Of a DNA stretch of 64,000 nucleotides, positions 45,058 through 54,710 are shown one piece after another (position 1 is the stretch's first letter; every line of letters begins with the position of its first letter). The stretch is taken from NCBI RefSeq assembly GCF_003020115.1, contig NZ_PYFX01000004.1, forward strand, positions 558,001 to 622,000. The letters run 5' to 3'. Under the pieces are notes generated by a model. It was not told the origin of the DNA. It made no database searches and saw only the letters and a program-made list of their open reading frames with translations. Source of the stretch: Bradyrhizobium sp. MOS002 (lineage in GTDB: Bacteria > Pseudomonadota > Alphaproteobacteria > Rhizobiales > Xanthobacteraceae). A program made the translations under genes and the position numbers.

Positions 45058-45093
45058 GGCCGGCCAAGTTGATCTTGGCTGGCCTGGCGTTTT
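45058..45093 (+). terminator. Hairpin after bioY
   Basis: GGCCGGCCAAG (45058-45068) pairs with CTTGGCTGGCC (45074-45084), 11 bp with one G-T pair and a 5-base loop, followed a few bases later by TTTT. It separates bioY from dctA. Confidence 0.6.
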
Positions 45094-45109
45094 GAGGGGG
45101 AGTGAAACA

Positions 45110-46444
45110 ATGACGACGACGACGATGGTGGGAGCGCCGGTCGCGCCGCCCGCCGCCAAGCCGTGGTACAAGGTGCTTTATATCCAGGTGCTGATCGCAA
45201 TCGTGCTCGGCGCCATCGTCGGCTGGCTCTGGCCGTCAGTCGCCACCAATGAGTGGATCAAGGCACTCGGCGACGGCTTCATCAAGCTGATCAAGATGGT
45301 GATCGCGCCGATCATCTTCTGCACCGTTGTCTCGGGCATCGCCCACATCCAGGACGCCAAGAAGGTCGGCCGCATCGGCGTCAAGGCGCTGGTCTATTTC
45401 GAGATCGTCTCGACCTTCGCACTGGTGATCGGACTGATCATCGGCAATGTGGTGAAGCCGGGCGCGGGCTTCGGCGGCGCCGCCGCCAACGCGCAGGCCG
45501 TCGCCAACTACGCCAAGCAGGCCGAAGGCCAGAAGTCGGTCGACTTCGTGCTGCACATCATTCCGGACACCGTCGTCGGCGCCTTCGCGCAAGGCGAGAT
45601 CCTGCAGGTGCTGCTGTTCTCGGTGCTGTTCGGCTTCGCCATCATGGGGCTCGGCGAACGCGGCCACACCATCCGCAGCTTCATCGACGACGCCGCGCAT
45701 GCGGTGTTCGGAGTTATTTCCATCGTAATGCGCGCGGCCCCGATCGGCGCCTTCGGCGCGATGGCCTACACCATCGGCAAGTTCGGTACCGGGGCGATCC
45801 TCAACCTGGTCGGCCTGATCGCGACGTTCTACGTGACCGCGGCGCTGTTCGTGTTCGTCGTGCTCGGAATCATCGCGCGCGTCGCCGGCTTCTCCATCTT
45901 CAAGTTCCTCGCCTACATCAAGGACGAGCTGCTGATCGTGCTCGGCACCTCGTCCTCGGAAAGCGCGTTGCCGTCCTTGATGGAAAAGCTGGAGCGCCTC
46001 GGCTGCTCGAAGTCGGTGGTCGGCCTCGTGGTGCCCACGGGCTATTCGTTCAATCTCGACGGCACCAACATCTACATGACGCTGGCGACCCTGTTCATCG
46101 CGCAGGCGCTGGGCTTCGATCTCACCTTCGGCCAGCAACTCACCATCCTGGTGGTGGCGATGCTGACCTCGAAGGGTGCCTCCGGCATCACGGGCGCGGG
46201 CTTCATCACGCTGGCGGCGACGCTCGCCGTGGTCGATCCGCGCCTCGTGCCGGGCATGGCGATCGTGCTCGGCATCGACAAGTTCATGAGCGAGTGCCGC
46301 GCGCTGACCAATCTGTGCGGCAACGGCGTTGCCTGCGTGATCGTCGCCTGGTGGGAGGGCGAGCTCGATCGCGACAAGCTCAATGCCAACCTCGCCAGGC
46401 AGATCGATCCGACCGACATGGAAACGGCCGTCACGACGGACTGA
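45110..46444 (+). CDS. dctA: C4-dicarboxylate:cation symporter
   Basis: Inner-membrane sodium/proton symporter of 444 residues that takes up succinate, malate and fumarate. Family signatures: [21 protein letters not shown], the serine-rich hairpin [31 protein letters not shown] and [22 protein letters not shown]4-dicarboxylates are the carbon source legumes give to bacteroids; many rhizobia carry several DctA-like copies, and no dctBD genes lie here. The start at 45110 follows GGGGGAG. Confidence 0.93.
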   Translation: MTTTTMVGAPVAPPAAKPWYKVLYIQVLIAIVLGAIVGWLWPSVATNEWIKALGDGFIKLIKMVIAPIIFCTVVSGIAHIQDAKKVGRIGVKALVYFEIVSTFALVIGLIIGNVVKPGAGFGGAAANAQAVANYAKQAEGQKSVDFVLHIIPDTVVGAFAQGEILQVLLFSVLFGFAIMGLGERGHTIRSFIDDAAHAVFGVISIVMRAAPIGAFGAMAYTIGKFGTGAILNLVGLIATFYVTAALFVFVVLGIIARVAGFSIFKFLAYIKDELLIVLGTSSSESALPSLMEKLERLGCSKSVVGLVVPTGYSFNLDGTNIYMTLATLFIAQALGFDLTFGQQLTILVVAMLTSKGASGITGAGFITLAATLAVVDPRLVPGMAIVLGIDKFMSECRALTNLCGNGVACVIVAWWEGELDRDKLNANLARQIDPTDMETAVTTD

Positions 46445-46472
46445 TCTGCAAGCTGTCACCGACGGCGCGCCG

Positions 46473-47351
46473 TCAGGTGTTGAAATAGCAGGGCTGGTCG
46501 AGATCCTCGATCAGCCCTTTTTCTTGCGGCGACCAGTCGAGCGCAGCGCGCGTCTTCGCGCTCGATGTCGGAACGTCGGCGCCCGCGAACTGTGCGAACC
46601 AGCCGAAATGCGCAGCCGCTTCCTCGGGCGATTTGGACACGACGGGCACGCCGAGCCGCCGGCCGATCACCTCCGCAATCGCCTTGAACGGCACGCCTTC
46701 CTCGGCGATCGCGTGATAGTGCTTTGCGGTTGCGCTTTGCTCCAGCGCCAGCCGGTAGACGCGCGCGGCATCGAAGCGGTGCGCGGCGGGCCAGCGGTTG
46801 CTGCCATCGCCGACATAGGCCGATAGGCCTTTCTGGCGCGCAAGGTTGATCAGGATCGGGACGAAGCCGTGGTCGCCCTCGCCATGTGTGGACGGCGGAA
46901 GACGTACCACGGCTGCGCGGACGCCAGCCAGCGACAGCGCGGTCGATTCCGACACGCGTGGAAAGCGGTGCGATGATTCATCGTCCTCGGTGGCGAGGCG
47001 TCCGGGCGCAAGCAGCGCGACGCCGGAGGTGACGATGAGAGGGCGACTGGAGCCCTTGAGCTCCTCGCCGATCGCCAGGATCGCGCGGCGGTCGAGCTCG
47101 CAATTGTCCAGAAACTTCGAGAAGTCGTGATTGAAGCCGAGGTGCAGGACGCCGTCGGAGGCGGCCGCGCCGCTACGCAAGGACGCGTGATCCTCCAGCG
47201 ACCCGCGATGGACCTCGGCGCCCATCGCGGCCAGCGCCGCGGCTCCCGCGTCGGAGCGGGCGAGGCCCGAGACGCGGTGGCCGGCGGCGATCAGGTCGCG
47301 GACGACGGCGGAGCCGACGAAGCCGGTGGCGCCAGTGACGAAAACACGCAT
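46473..47351 (-). CDS. NAD-dependent epimerase/SDR-family reductase
   Basis: A 292-residue Rossmann-fold protein of the extended SDR type. The nucleotide-binding motif [12 protein letters not shown] starts at residue 5. The usual catalytic Tyr-x-x-x-Lys is not visible where expected; the region reads [14 protein letters not shown], as in a subgroup of atypical SDRs, so catalysis is uncertain. It is divergent from the HTH regulator at 47429, which probably controls it. Confidence 0.88.
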   Translation of the reverse strand: MRVFVTGATGFVGSAVVRDLIAAGHRVSGLARSDAGAAALAAMGAEVHRGSLEDHASLRSGAAASDGVLHLGFNHDFSKFLDNCELDRRAILAIGEELKGSSRPLIVTSGVALLAPGRLATEDDESSHRFPRVSESTALSLAGVRAAVVRLPPSTHGEGDHGFVPILINLARQKGLSAYVGDGSNRWPAAHRFDAARVYRLALEQSATAKHYHAIAEEGVPFKAIAEVIGRRLGVPVVSKSPEEAAAHFGWFAQFAGADVPTSSAKTRAALDWSPQEKGLIEDLDQPCYFNT

Positions 47352-47392
47352 GAGTATCTCCAGAGTTGGTGGAGACGACCATCTGCGCTAGG

Positions 47393-47424
47393 ATTATCCA
47401 GGTAAAGCAGTGACATTATCAGGG
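47393..47424. promoter_or_regulatory. Possible operator, paired direct repeats
   Basis: ATTATCCAGG (47393-47402) and ATTATCAGGG (47415-47424) are near-identical and start 22 bases apart, about two helical turns. They sit in the 77-base gap between the divergent reductase and regulator genes, where autoregulators of this family usually bind. Speculative. Confidence 0.3.
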
Positions 47425-47428
47425 CATA

Positions 47429-48298
47429 ATGGCTAACAGGATGAGCGACACCGCGACAGCTGAGAACCTCTTGGGGACCTATCTGAAGGACCGCCGCACC
47501 CGGCTCGATGCCGCCGCATTCGGCTTCGCGGGTAGCCGCAGGCGGACGCCGGGACTTCGCCGCGAGGAGGTGGCGCAGCGCGCCAATATCAGTCCGACCT
47601 GGTACACCTGGCTCGAGCAGGGCCGCGGTGGCGCGCCGTCGCCCCACGTGCTCGACCGCATCGCGCGTGCGCTGATGCTGACCGACGTCGAGCGCGAGCA
47701 CCTGTTCCTGATCGGCCTCGGCCGCCCGCCCGAGGTGCGCTACCAGGCGAACGAAGGCGTCTCGCCGCGGTTGCAGCGCGTGCTCGATGCGCTCGAATTC
47801 AGTCCGGCCCTGGTGCGGACCGCGATCTGGGACGTCGTCGCCTGGAACAAGGCCGCAAGCGCCGTGCTGACGGACTACGGCGCGATCCCGCCGGAACAGC
47901 GCAACATCCTGCGCTTCATCTTCTGCGATCCGCGCGTCCGCGCCGCGCAATACGACTGGGACAGCGTGGCGCGGTTCGTGGTGGCGGCGTTCCGGGCGGA
48001 CGCCGCGCGCGCGGGCGCGGTCTCGCATGTCGCCGATTTCGTTGATGAGCTGTGCCGCACCAGTCCGGAATTCGCGGCGCTCTGGCGCGACAACGACGTG
48101 CGCCATCATGGTGATGGCACCAAGCGGCTGCGGCACCCCGTTCACGGCACGATGTCGTTCGAATATTCGAGCTTCAATGTGGAAGGCCGCTCCGATCTTA
48201 GCATGATCGTCTACAACCCCGCGACTCCCGAAGACGCCGAACGCATCCGGACACTGCTCGCCGAGCGCGCGGTGCTTGCCGTCAACACCGGGGGTTAG
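47429..48298 (+). CDS. HTH transcription regulator with MmyB-like ligand domain
   Basis: A 289-residue regulator. The N-terminal XRE-type helix-turn-helix (about 15-85) carries the family motif RRTPGLRREEVAQRANISPTW, with WYTWLEQGRG and ALMLTDVEREHLF following. The C-terminal MmyB-like domain (about 105-280) binds a small, possibly lipid-like ligand in characterised relatives. It is divergent from the SDR gene, the usual regulator-target arrangement. Its stop overlaps the convergent DadA-like gene by four bases. Confidence 0.92.
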   Translation: MANRMSDTATAENLLGTYLKDRRTRLDAAAFGFAGSRRRTPGLRREEVAQRANISPTWYTWLEQGRGGAPSPHVLDRIARALMLTDVEREHLFLIGLGRPPEVRYQANEGVSPRLQRVLDALEFSPALVRTAIWDVVAWNKAASAVLTDYGAIPPEQRNILRFIFCDPRVRAAQYDWDSVARFVVAAFRADAARAGAVSHVADFVDELCRTSPEFAALWRDNDVRHHGDGTKRLRHPVHGTMSFEYSSFNVEGRSDLSMIVYNPATPEDAERIRTLLAERAVLAVNTGG

Positions 48299-49527
48299 AA
48301 CCGCTCCGGCCGGTACGGCGTCGGATCGATCGCCGGCGTTTCGCCGCTCATCATCTCGGCGAGCAGGCGCCCCGTCGCGGGCCCCAGCGTAAAGCCCTGG
48401 TGGCCATGGCCGAAGTTCATCCAGAGGCCGGGATGGCGTGGGGCCGGGCCGAGCACCGGCAGCATGTCGGGCGTGCAGGGGCGGGTGCCGAACCATGGGT
48501 CGGGCTCGACGCGCTTGCCGAGGTCGATCAGCTCGCGCGCCGAGGCTTCGGCGCTGGCGAGCTGCACGGGCGTTGCGAGCGCGTCCAGGCCGGTCAATTC
48601 CGCGCCGGTGGTGATGCGGATACCCTTCGCCATCGGACCCATGGCGTAGCCGCCGGCCTTGTCGACCAGCGGCAGATCGAGCGACGCGCCGCCGCTGTAA
48701 TGCATGTGGTAGCCGCGCTTGCGCACCAGCGGGATGCGATAGCCGAATTTGAGCAGGAGATCCGGCGACCACGGCCCGAGCGTCACGACGGCGTGGGCGG
48801 CGTCGATGCGTCCAACGTCGGTCCCGACCGACCAGCCGGTTGCGGTTTGCTGCAAGGTCTGGGCATCGCCAAGCACGATGGTGCCGCCGAGGCGTTCGAA
48901 CAGGTCGGCATAGGCCGTGACCAGCGCGCCGGGATCGGACACGGTCCAGGTGTCGAGCCAATGGATCGCGCCGGGCAGGTCGTCGCGCAGGACAGGTTCG
49001 GCCTTGGCGAGCTCGGCGCCCGAGAGCGCACGAAACCTCACGCCGAATTCGCGCTGGTCCTCTTCCGCCGCCTTGACGGCGAGATCGAACGAAGCTGCGT
49101 CGCGATGCAGGTGCCGGTATCCCGCGCGGCGGATCAGATTGTCGGCGTGGGCTTCGCGAATGAGGATGTCGTGCTCTGCCGTCGCGTAGGCGATCAGCCG
49201 CGCCCAGGCGTCGATCGCCTCGCGATGCCGCTTCGGCGCCGAATGCCACCAATACCGCAGCAGGGGCTCGATATGGAGATGCAGCGATGACAGGCTGTAA
49301 CGCACGTCGTTTGTGCGGCCGGTCGCGATCTTCAGGAGCGTGGCGAGGTCGCGCGGCATCGGATAGGGGCGCACCGCTTCCGCCTGGATCATGCCGGCAT
49401 TGCCGTAGCTGGTCTCGCGGCCCGGCTCCCTGCGGTCGACGAGCGTGACGGTCCAGCCGCGCTGCTGGAGGTGCAGTGCCGCGCTGACGCCGATCATGCC
49501 GCCGCCGAGGACGATCACGCTTTGCAT
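48295..49527 (-). CDS. D-amino-acid dehydrogenase-like FAD oxidoreductase
   Basis: A 410-residue DAO-family flavoenzyme expected to oxidise D-amino acids and pass electrons to the respiratory chain. The FAD-binding motif VIVLGGGMIGVSAALHLQQRG begins at residue 5 (shown in part), with the Glu/Asp of VTLVDRREPG following; near the C-terminus FGHGHQGFTLGPATGRLLAE is the usual second FAD motif. AGGTCAGTTCAA precedes the ATG at 49527. It resembles DadA; without the alanine racemase DadX nearby the substrate stays open. Confidence 0.85.
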   Translation of the reverse strand: MQSVIVLGGGMIGVSAALHLQQRGWTVTLVDRREPGRETSYGNAGMIQAEAVRPYPMPRDLATLLKIATGRTNDVRYSLSSLHLHIEPLLRYWWHSAPKRHREAIDAWARLIAYATAEHDILIREAHADNLIRRAGYRHLHRDAASFDLAVKAAEEDQREFGVRFRALSGAELAKAEPVLRDDLPGAIHWLDTWTVSDPGALVTAYADLFERLGGTIVLGDAQTLQQTATGWSVGTDVGRIDAAHAVVTLGPWSPDLLLKFGYRIPLVRKRGYHMHYSGGASLDLPLVDKAGGYAMGPMAKGIRITTGAELTGLDALATPVQLASAEASARELIDLGKRVEPDPWFGTRPCTPDMLPVLGPAPRHPGLWMNFGHGHQGFTLGPATGRLLAEMMSGETPAIDPTPYRPERF

Positions 49528-49549
49528 TTGAACTGACCTCTCCAAATCA

Positions 49550-49576
49550 AAACCGCCCGGCTTGGCCGGGCGGTTT
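49550..49576 (-). terminator. Rho-independent terminator after rne
   Basis: AAACCGCCCGGC (49550-49561) and GCCGGGCGGTTT (49565-49576) form a perfect 12-bp stem with a 3-base loop. On the minus strand TTTTGATTT follows. It lies 18 bases past the rne stop codon and just before the DadA-like gene. Confidence 0.85.
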
Positions 49577-49593
49577 CAACTGTCTTGTTCGCT

Positions 49594-52500
49594 CTATTCG
49601 CCGCCGCCGAAGCGGCGCGACCACCAGCCGGCACGACGCGGTGCGGCCGACGTTTCACTTGCCGCTGCGGGCGCGGGCTCCGGAGCCGGTGCGGGCGGGG
49701 CAACCGGCTCGGCCGCCTGTGCAACCGGCGCCGGTTCGCTCTGGCTGCTCGACATGAAGCTCACCTTTTCCCGAACCGTCGAACGGCGTCGTGCGGCCTT
49801 GTCGTCGGCGTGCTCTTCGTCCGCGGCAGCAGGAGCCGGCTCAGGCCGGGCCGTTGCCTCGATGCTTGCCTCGATCTTTGCCGCGGCGCGCGGCTCTGGC
49901 TGGGTGACCTGCGGCTGCGAGGTGTGCTCGGCCTGCGCGATCGAGGGCGCAGCCTCGCCGCTGAACCTGTCGAAATCGGCGACTGCGTCGGTCGCTTCCG
50001 ACGGCGCATTGGCAGCGAGCTCGTCGCCGATGGAGCCGGCGAGACCTTCCTCGCCAGGACCGCGACGGCGGCGGCCGCCACGGCGACCACGCCGGCGACG
50101 GCGATCGGCGCTGCCCTGCTGCTCGCCACGGGCTGCCTGTTCCTCGCTTTCCTCGCCTTCCGGCTCGGCCTCGGCATCCTCTTCGCCTTCGCCGGCCGCC
50201 ATGGCCGTCTCGGCAAGAGCGGGAGCGCCATCCTCGCGCGTCTCCTCGTCGCGCGGGCCACCGCGACCGCGGCGACGACGGCGACGCTTGCGGCGCTGGC
50301 TGTCCTGCTCGGTAGCGGCGTCGCCTGCAGTCTGTTCCTCGACGAGGCCTTCGGTCTCCTCGGTCTCGACCTCGGATTCGGTCTCGGGATCGAATTCCTC
50401 GTCGTCATAAGCCTCTTCGACCAGGGGCGGCGGGCTTGCGGCCGCCTGCGCCGCTAGCAGAGCCTTGGCGGCTTCCAGCGTATGCACCTGCTCGCCGCGG
50501 TCGATGACATAGGCCTGCGGTCCGCTGACGCTCGGGTCGGCGATGACTGCCAACGTGACCTTGAAGCCGTTCTCGAGGTCGCGCAGATGGCCGCGCTTGT
50601 GGTTCAGCACGTAGAGCGCGACGTCGGTGCGGGTGCGGACCACGAGATTGTGGGTTGCGCCCTTCATCAGGATCTCTTCGAGGCCGCGCAGCAACTGGAG
50701 CGCAACCGAGGACACCGAGCGCACATGGCCGGTGCCGCCGCAATGCGTGCACGGATCGGTCGAGGACTCCAGCACGCTGGCGCGGATGCGCTGGCGCGAC
50801 ATCTCGAGCAGGCCGAAATGCGAGATGCGGCCGACCTGGATGCGCGCGCGGTCCTGCCGGAGGCAATCGGACATCTTGCGTTCGACCGCGCGATTGTTGC
50901 GCTTCTCGTCCATGTCGATGAAGTCGATGACGATCAGGCCGGCGAGGTCGCGCAGCCGAAGCTGACGCGCGACCTCCTCGGAAGCCTCGAGATTGGTCTT
51001 GAGGGCGGTGTCCTCGATATGATGCTCGCGCGTCGAACGTCCGGAGTTGACGTCGATTGAGACCAGCGCTTCGGTCTGGTTGATCACGATGTAGCCGCCG
51101 GAGCGCAGTTGCACGGTCGGCGAGAACATCGCATCCAGCTGGCTTTCGACGCCCATGCGCGAGAACAGCGGCTGGCCGTCGCGATACTGCTTCACCGCGC
51201 TCACATTGGCGGGCATCAGCATCTTCATGAAGTCGCGCGCTTCACGGTAACCGGATTCACCGGCAACTGAGATCTCGTCGATCTCCTTGTTGTAGAGGTC
51301 GCGCAGCGAGCGCTTGATTAGCGAGCCTTCCTCGTAGACGAGGGTCGGGGCCTGCGACTTCAGCGTCATGTCGCGCACCGTCTCCCACATCCGGATCAGG
51401 TACTCGAAATCGCGCTTGATCTCGGGCTTGGTGCGGGCGGCACCGGCGGTGCGCAGAATGATCCCCATGCCCTCGGGCACGTCGAGATCCTGCACCACTT
51501 CCTTCAGGCGCGAACGGTCCTGCGCACTCGTGATCTTGCGGCTGATGCCGCCGCCGCGTGCGGTGTTCGGCATCAAGACGGCATAGCGGCCGGCGAGCGA
51601 GAGGTAGGTCGTCAGCGCCGCGCCCTTGTTGCCGCGCTCTTCCTTGACGACCTGCACCAGCATCACCTGGCGGCGCTTGATGACTTCCTGGATCTTGTAC
51701 TGGCGGCGGGGGCGGAAGGTGCGCTCCGGCACTTCCTCCAGCACATCGTCGCCGCCGACGGATTCAACGACGTCCTCTTCGGCTTCCTCGTCGTCCTCGT
51801 CTTCGTCGTCATCCTCGGCCGTCGCTTCGGAGTCGTGATGCGGAGCCTGCGCAGTGTCGCCGGGGGCGTACACGGCGTCGGCAGGCTCAGTAGCCGCTGT
51901 CACGGCCTCGGCAAGATCGTGAGCGTGGGTGTCGGAGGCAACCTCCTGCGGCTCGGCGACGGTCTCTGTGGCGACCGCCGGCTCGGCGCCGATTGCCGCG
52001 ACAGGCGCAAGTGTCTCGTCGGCATGGTCATGGTCGTGATGATCGTGCTCGCCATGATGACCATGGTCGTCATGATCGTGGGCGTGATGATCGTCACCAT
52101 GGGCATGATGATGATCGTCGTGGTCATGTCCTTCGTGGCCATGTCCTTCGTGGTCATGGCCTTCGTGGTCATGTGCTTCGTGGCCGTGATCGTGATGATC
52201 GTGGCCTTCGTGCTCGCCGTGATGCTCTGCGGCGTGCAGGTGCTCGCCCTCGTGCGAAGCGCCTTCGGGCAGGGCTTCGCCCTGGACCTGCCGGGCGGCG
52301 GGATCGGTGCCTTCGACGATGTCGCTGCGGACGCGCTCGCCCTGACTACGGCGGCGGGAATTGCGGTGGCGCGAGCGGCGGCGGCCCTGGGAGCGGTTCT
52401 CGCTCTCTTCCTCGGCCTCGCGATGGGCCTGCTCCTCGGCTTCGATCAGTGCCTGCCGGTCGGCAACCGGGATCTGGTAGTAGTCGGGATGGATTTCGCT

Positions 52501-52713
52501 GAAGGCGAGGAAGCCGTGGCGGTTGCCGCCATATTCGACGAAAGCGGCCTGGAGCGAGGGTTCGACTCTTGTGACCTTGGCGAGGTAGATATTCCCGCGC
52601 AGTTGCTTGCGTTGCGCGGTCTCGAAATCAAATTCTTCGACGCGATTGCCGCGGACCACGACGACCCGGGTCTCTTCCGGGTGGGTGGCATCGATCAACA
52701 TCTTGTTGGGCAT
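49594..52713 (-). CDS. rne: Ribonuclease E (Rne/Rng family) with long S1 insertion
   Basis: Essential endoribonuclease of mRNA decay and rRNA/tRNA processing, and scaffold of the degradosome; 1039 residues. The N-terminal S1 domain (about 36-95) is interrupted by some 240 residues before it resumes near 338. The insert has a basic patch, a segment with 35 His in residues 151-230, and an acidic run. Then come the RNase E core with metal-binding Asp in VSIDVNSG and DFIDMDEKRN, the zinc-link CTHCGGTGH, and a long charged C-terminal tail with Arg-rich patches for RNA and partner binding. The 704-base upstream gap may hold a regulatory leader. Confidence 0.96.
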   Translation of the reverse strand: MPNKMLIDATHPEETRVVVVRGNRVEEFDFETAQRKQLRGNIYLAKVTRVEPSLQAAFVEYGGNRHGFLAFSEIHPDYYQIPVADRQALIEAEEQAHREAEEESENRSQGRRRSRHRNSRRRSQGERVRSDIVEGTDPAARQVQGEALPEGASHEGEHLHAAEHHGEHEGHDHHDHGHEAHDHEGHDHEGHGHEGHDHDDHHHAHGDDHHAHDHDDHGHHGEHDHHDHDHADETLAPVAAIGAEPAVATETVAEPQEVASDTHAHDLAEAVTAATEPADAVYAPGDTAQAPHHDSEATAEDDDEDEDDEEAEEDVVESVGGDDVLEEVPERTFRPRRQYKIQEVIKRRQVMLVQVVKEERGNKGAALTTYLSLAGRYAVLMPNTARGGGISRKITSAQDRSRLKEVVQDLDVPEGMGIILRTAGAARTKPEIKRDFEYLIRMWETVRDMTLKSQAPTLVYEEGSLIKRSLRDLYNKEIDEISVAGESGYREARDFMKMLMPANVSAVKQYRDGQPLFSRMGVESQLDAMFSPTVQLRSGGYIVINQTEALVSIDVNSGRSTREHHIEDTALKTNLEASEEVARQLRLRDLAGLIVIDFIDMDEKRNNRAVERKMSDCLRQDRARIQVGRISHFGLLEMSRQRIRASVLESSTDPCTHCGGTGHVRSVSSVALQLLRGLEEILMKGATHNLVVRTRTDVALYVLNHKRGHLRDLENGFKVTLAVIADPSVSGPQAYVIDRGEQVHTLEAAKALLAAQAAASPPPLVEEAYDDEEFDPETESEVETEETEGLVEEQTAGDAATEQDSQRRKRRRRRRGRGGPRDEETREDGAPALAETAMAAGEGEEDAEAEPEGEESEEQAARGEQQGSADRRRRRGRRGGRRRRGPGEEGLAGSIGDELAANAPSEATDAVADFDRFSGEAAPSIAQAEHTSQPQVTQPEPRAAAKIEASIEATARPEPAPAAADEEHADDKAARRRSTVREKVSFMSSSQSEPAPVAQAAEPVAPPAPAPEPAPAAASETSAAPRRAGWWSRRFGGGE

Positions 52714-53317
52714 GTCTTAACTCTTGGCGGCGGCGGGCGCGATTCACCGTGGGCGCCATCAGCGCTGCCGGGTGACGCGACGGTCCACCTGATTCGGGGG
52801 TGAGGGGAAGGCCGAAACACCGTCTCTCGCGCCTTGCCGAACCGGAAGCCGGAGGACCCAAGCGGCGCGCGGAATTGTCACTCCGCAGCGTCGCGAATGG
52901 TCCTTCAGAATTGGTCGGCACAGTCTGGCGCATCAAGCGTCGGCCCGTATGAAACATTGGGCGGCGGGGCCGCCCCTCAATCAGTTGCTGTTGGCCAGGC
53001 ATGGCGCGAGCGCGCTCGCCTTGGGTATTACGAACCGCTCCCTTGGGATTAAGGGACCGGGTAACGGGTTGCGCCGCTGTCAGAACCGTCCCGGAAACGT
53101 GGTGGTAACCGGGGACCGTCCGCCGCCGGGGCTTGCCCCGCTCCACCTCGCTGCCGCGCACCGCGCTGGACTTAGAGGGGAACGGAAAAACGCTGGAATT
53201 CCCAAACCTTGAGAGTTCCGGCGCTGCACCGGGAGGCTGAATGCGACACAACCGGAAATATCGGCCGTCAGCATTCCGTACATACGTGGATTGGGCCATC
53301 CGTGCAAGGAGCGTCGC
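52714..53317 (-). other. Long leader/intergenic region upstream of rne
   Basis: About 600 bases without a convincing gene. Hairpins occur at 52959-52975 (GGGCGGC/GCCGCCC) and 53127-53140 (CGGGGC/GCCCCG), among other GC-rich palindromes. In Escherichia coli the long rne leader lets RNase E regulate its own mRNA; a similar role here is only a suggestion. It must also hold the amiC promoter on the opposite strand. Confidence 0.4.
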
Positions 53318-53491
53318 ATGGCGGTCACAGTCAGCGAGTTTCGCGCGCCCGTCATTAAGGATCGTTTAACCCTGTGGTTCTATTGCGTTAAAGAGGCTGC
53401 TCGGAGGCACGGAATCGGTGGCGAGCCGCGCAAATCAAAGGATCCTGCTGGGATGCGTGCTGCTCTGCGCGGCGGCATTGCCATGTGCTGA
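53318..53491 (+). CDS. Possible small leader ORF overlapping the amiC start
   Basis: A 57-codon frame beginning MAVTVSEFRAPVIKD with an excellent AAGGAGCGTCGC ribosome site. It runs 74 bases into amiC in another frame. It could be a translated leader that sets amiC initiation, or chance. No family recognised. Confidence 0.25.
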   Translation: MAVTVSEFRAPVIKDRLTLWFYCVKEAARRHGIGGEPRKSKDPAGMRAALRGGIAMC

Positions 53492-54710
53492 TTCCTCGCG
53501 CCTGAAGGCCGCGGAAAGTCAGCCTCAACCCGCTGTTGCATCAGCGAATTTCCCAACGGCCTCGGCCGCCCGGCTGGCCGGTGACGGCAGGCAGACTCGC
53601 TTTGTCCTCGACATCGATCAGACCGTTACCTTCCGCGCCGTCACCTTGGCCGACCCGTATCGGGTGGTGGTCGACGTGCCTCAGGTCAATTTTCAACTTC
53701 CCGCCGGCACCGGGTCCGGCGGACGCGGACTGGTCAAGGCCTTCCGCTATGGGCTGGTGATGCCCGGCGGCTCTCGAATCGTGTTCGACCTGACGGGACC
53801 GGCAAAGATCGCCAATTCCTACGTGGTGGAGGCCGCCAACGGTCAGCCGGCGCGGCTGGTGCTCGAACTGGAGGAGGTCGAGCGCACCGCCTTCGTGCCG
53901 TCGCTGGCTCCGGAGAACCGTCCTGAGCTGCGGCCGGCCATTGCCGACCCGCTGCCCGCGACGGTTCCAGCATCTGCACACCCTGAAGCCGGGCAGAAGG
54001 CCGATGGCCGCGCGGTGGTCGTCATCGATCCCGGCCATGGCGGCATCGACAACGGCACCCAGTCGAGCGGCGAGAGCGAGAAGAATCTGGTGCTGGCCTT
54101 TGGCCTGGCACTGCGCGAACGGCTGGAAAAGACCGGCAAGTATCGCGTGGTGATGACACGGGACGACGACACCTTCATCCCGCTCAACGACCGGGTCAAA
54201 GTCGCCCGGAACCTCAAGGCGGCGCTGTTCGTCTCGATCCATGCCGACGCGCTGCCGCGCGCCGAGGGCGATGCGCAGGGCGCGACCATCTACACGTTGT
54301 CCGACAAGGCCTCCGACGCCGAGGCGCAGCGGCTGGCGGATGCGGAAAACCGGGCAGACGCCATCGCCGGCTTCAACCTCGCGGAGGAGCCGACCGATGT
54401 CGCCGACATCCTGATCGATCTCACCCAGCGGGAAACCCGCACCTTTTCAAGTCGTTTTGCCCGCCTGTTGATGGGCGAAATGAAGTCTACGGTGCGGATG
54501 CACAAGCATCCTCTGAAGTCGGCCGGCTTCCGGGTGCTGAAGGCGCCCGACGTGCCGTCGGTCCTGGTCGAGATCGGTTATGTCTCCAACAAGGGCGACC
54601 TCGAGCATCTGGTCTCCGAGGGATGGCGGTCGCGTGCCGTGGGCTCGATGGCGCAGGCGATCGACGGGTTTTTGGCCAAACGGATGGCAACGGCCGGATC
54701 ATCGAACTGA
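53418..54710 (+). CDS. amiC: N-acetylmuramoyl-L-alanine amidase (AMIN plus Amidase_3)
   Basis: Periplasmic cell-wall amidase of 430 residues that cuts the lactyl-peptide bond to split septal peptidoglycan. A signal peptide (about 1-32) is followed by the AMIN domain (about 55-155), which localises the enzyme, and an Amidase_3 domain (about 195-420) with zinc ligands His in DPGHGG, Glu in GESEKN and His in SIHADAL, and catalytic Glu in VEIGYVSN. The start is a GTG at 53418. The C-terminal AGSSN and stop have been copied in tandem after the gene. PBP1A follows about 310 bases later on the same strand. Confidence 0.93.
   Translation: MASRANQRILLGCVLLCAAALPCADSSRLKAAESQPQPAVASANFPTASAARLAGDGRQTRFVLDIDQTVTFRAVTLADPYRVVVDVPQVNFQLPAGTGSGGRGLVKAFRYGLVMPGGSRIVFDLTGPAKIANSYVVEAANGQPARLVLELEEVERTAFVPSLAPENRPELRPAIADPLPATVPASAHPEAGQKADGRAVVVIDPGHGGIDNGTQSSGESEKNLVLAFGLALRERLEKTGKYRVVMTRDDDTFIPLNDRVKVARNLKAALFVSIHADALPRAEGDAQGATIYTLSDKASDAEAQRLADAENRADAIAGFNLAEEPTDVADILIDLTQRETRTFSSRFARLLMGEMKSTVRMHKHPLKSAGFRVLKAPDVPSVLVEIGYVSNKGDLEHLVSEGWRSRAVGSMAQAIDGFLAKRMATAGSSN

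Noticed and set aside
46457..46472. Perfect palindrome GACGGCGCGCCGTC between dctA and the SDR gene
   Set aside because: It has no loop and no T tract, so it is neither a clear terminator nor a recognised binding site.
47291..49252. Long minus-strand frame across the HTH regulator and the DadA-like gene
   Set aside because: It crosses two well-supported genes in a different frame and has low-complexity Arg/Pro composition.
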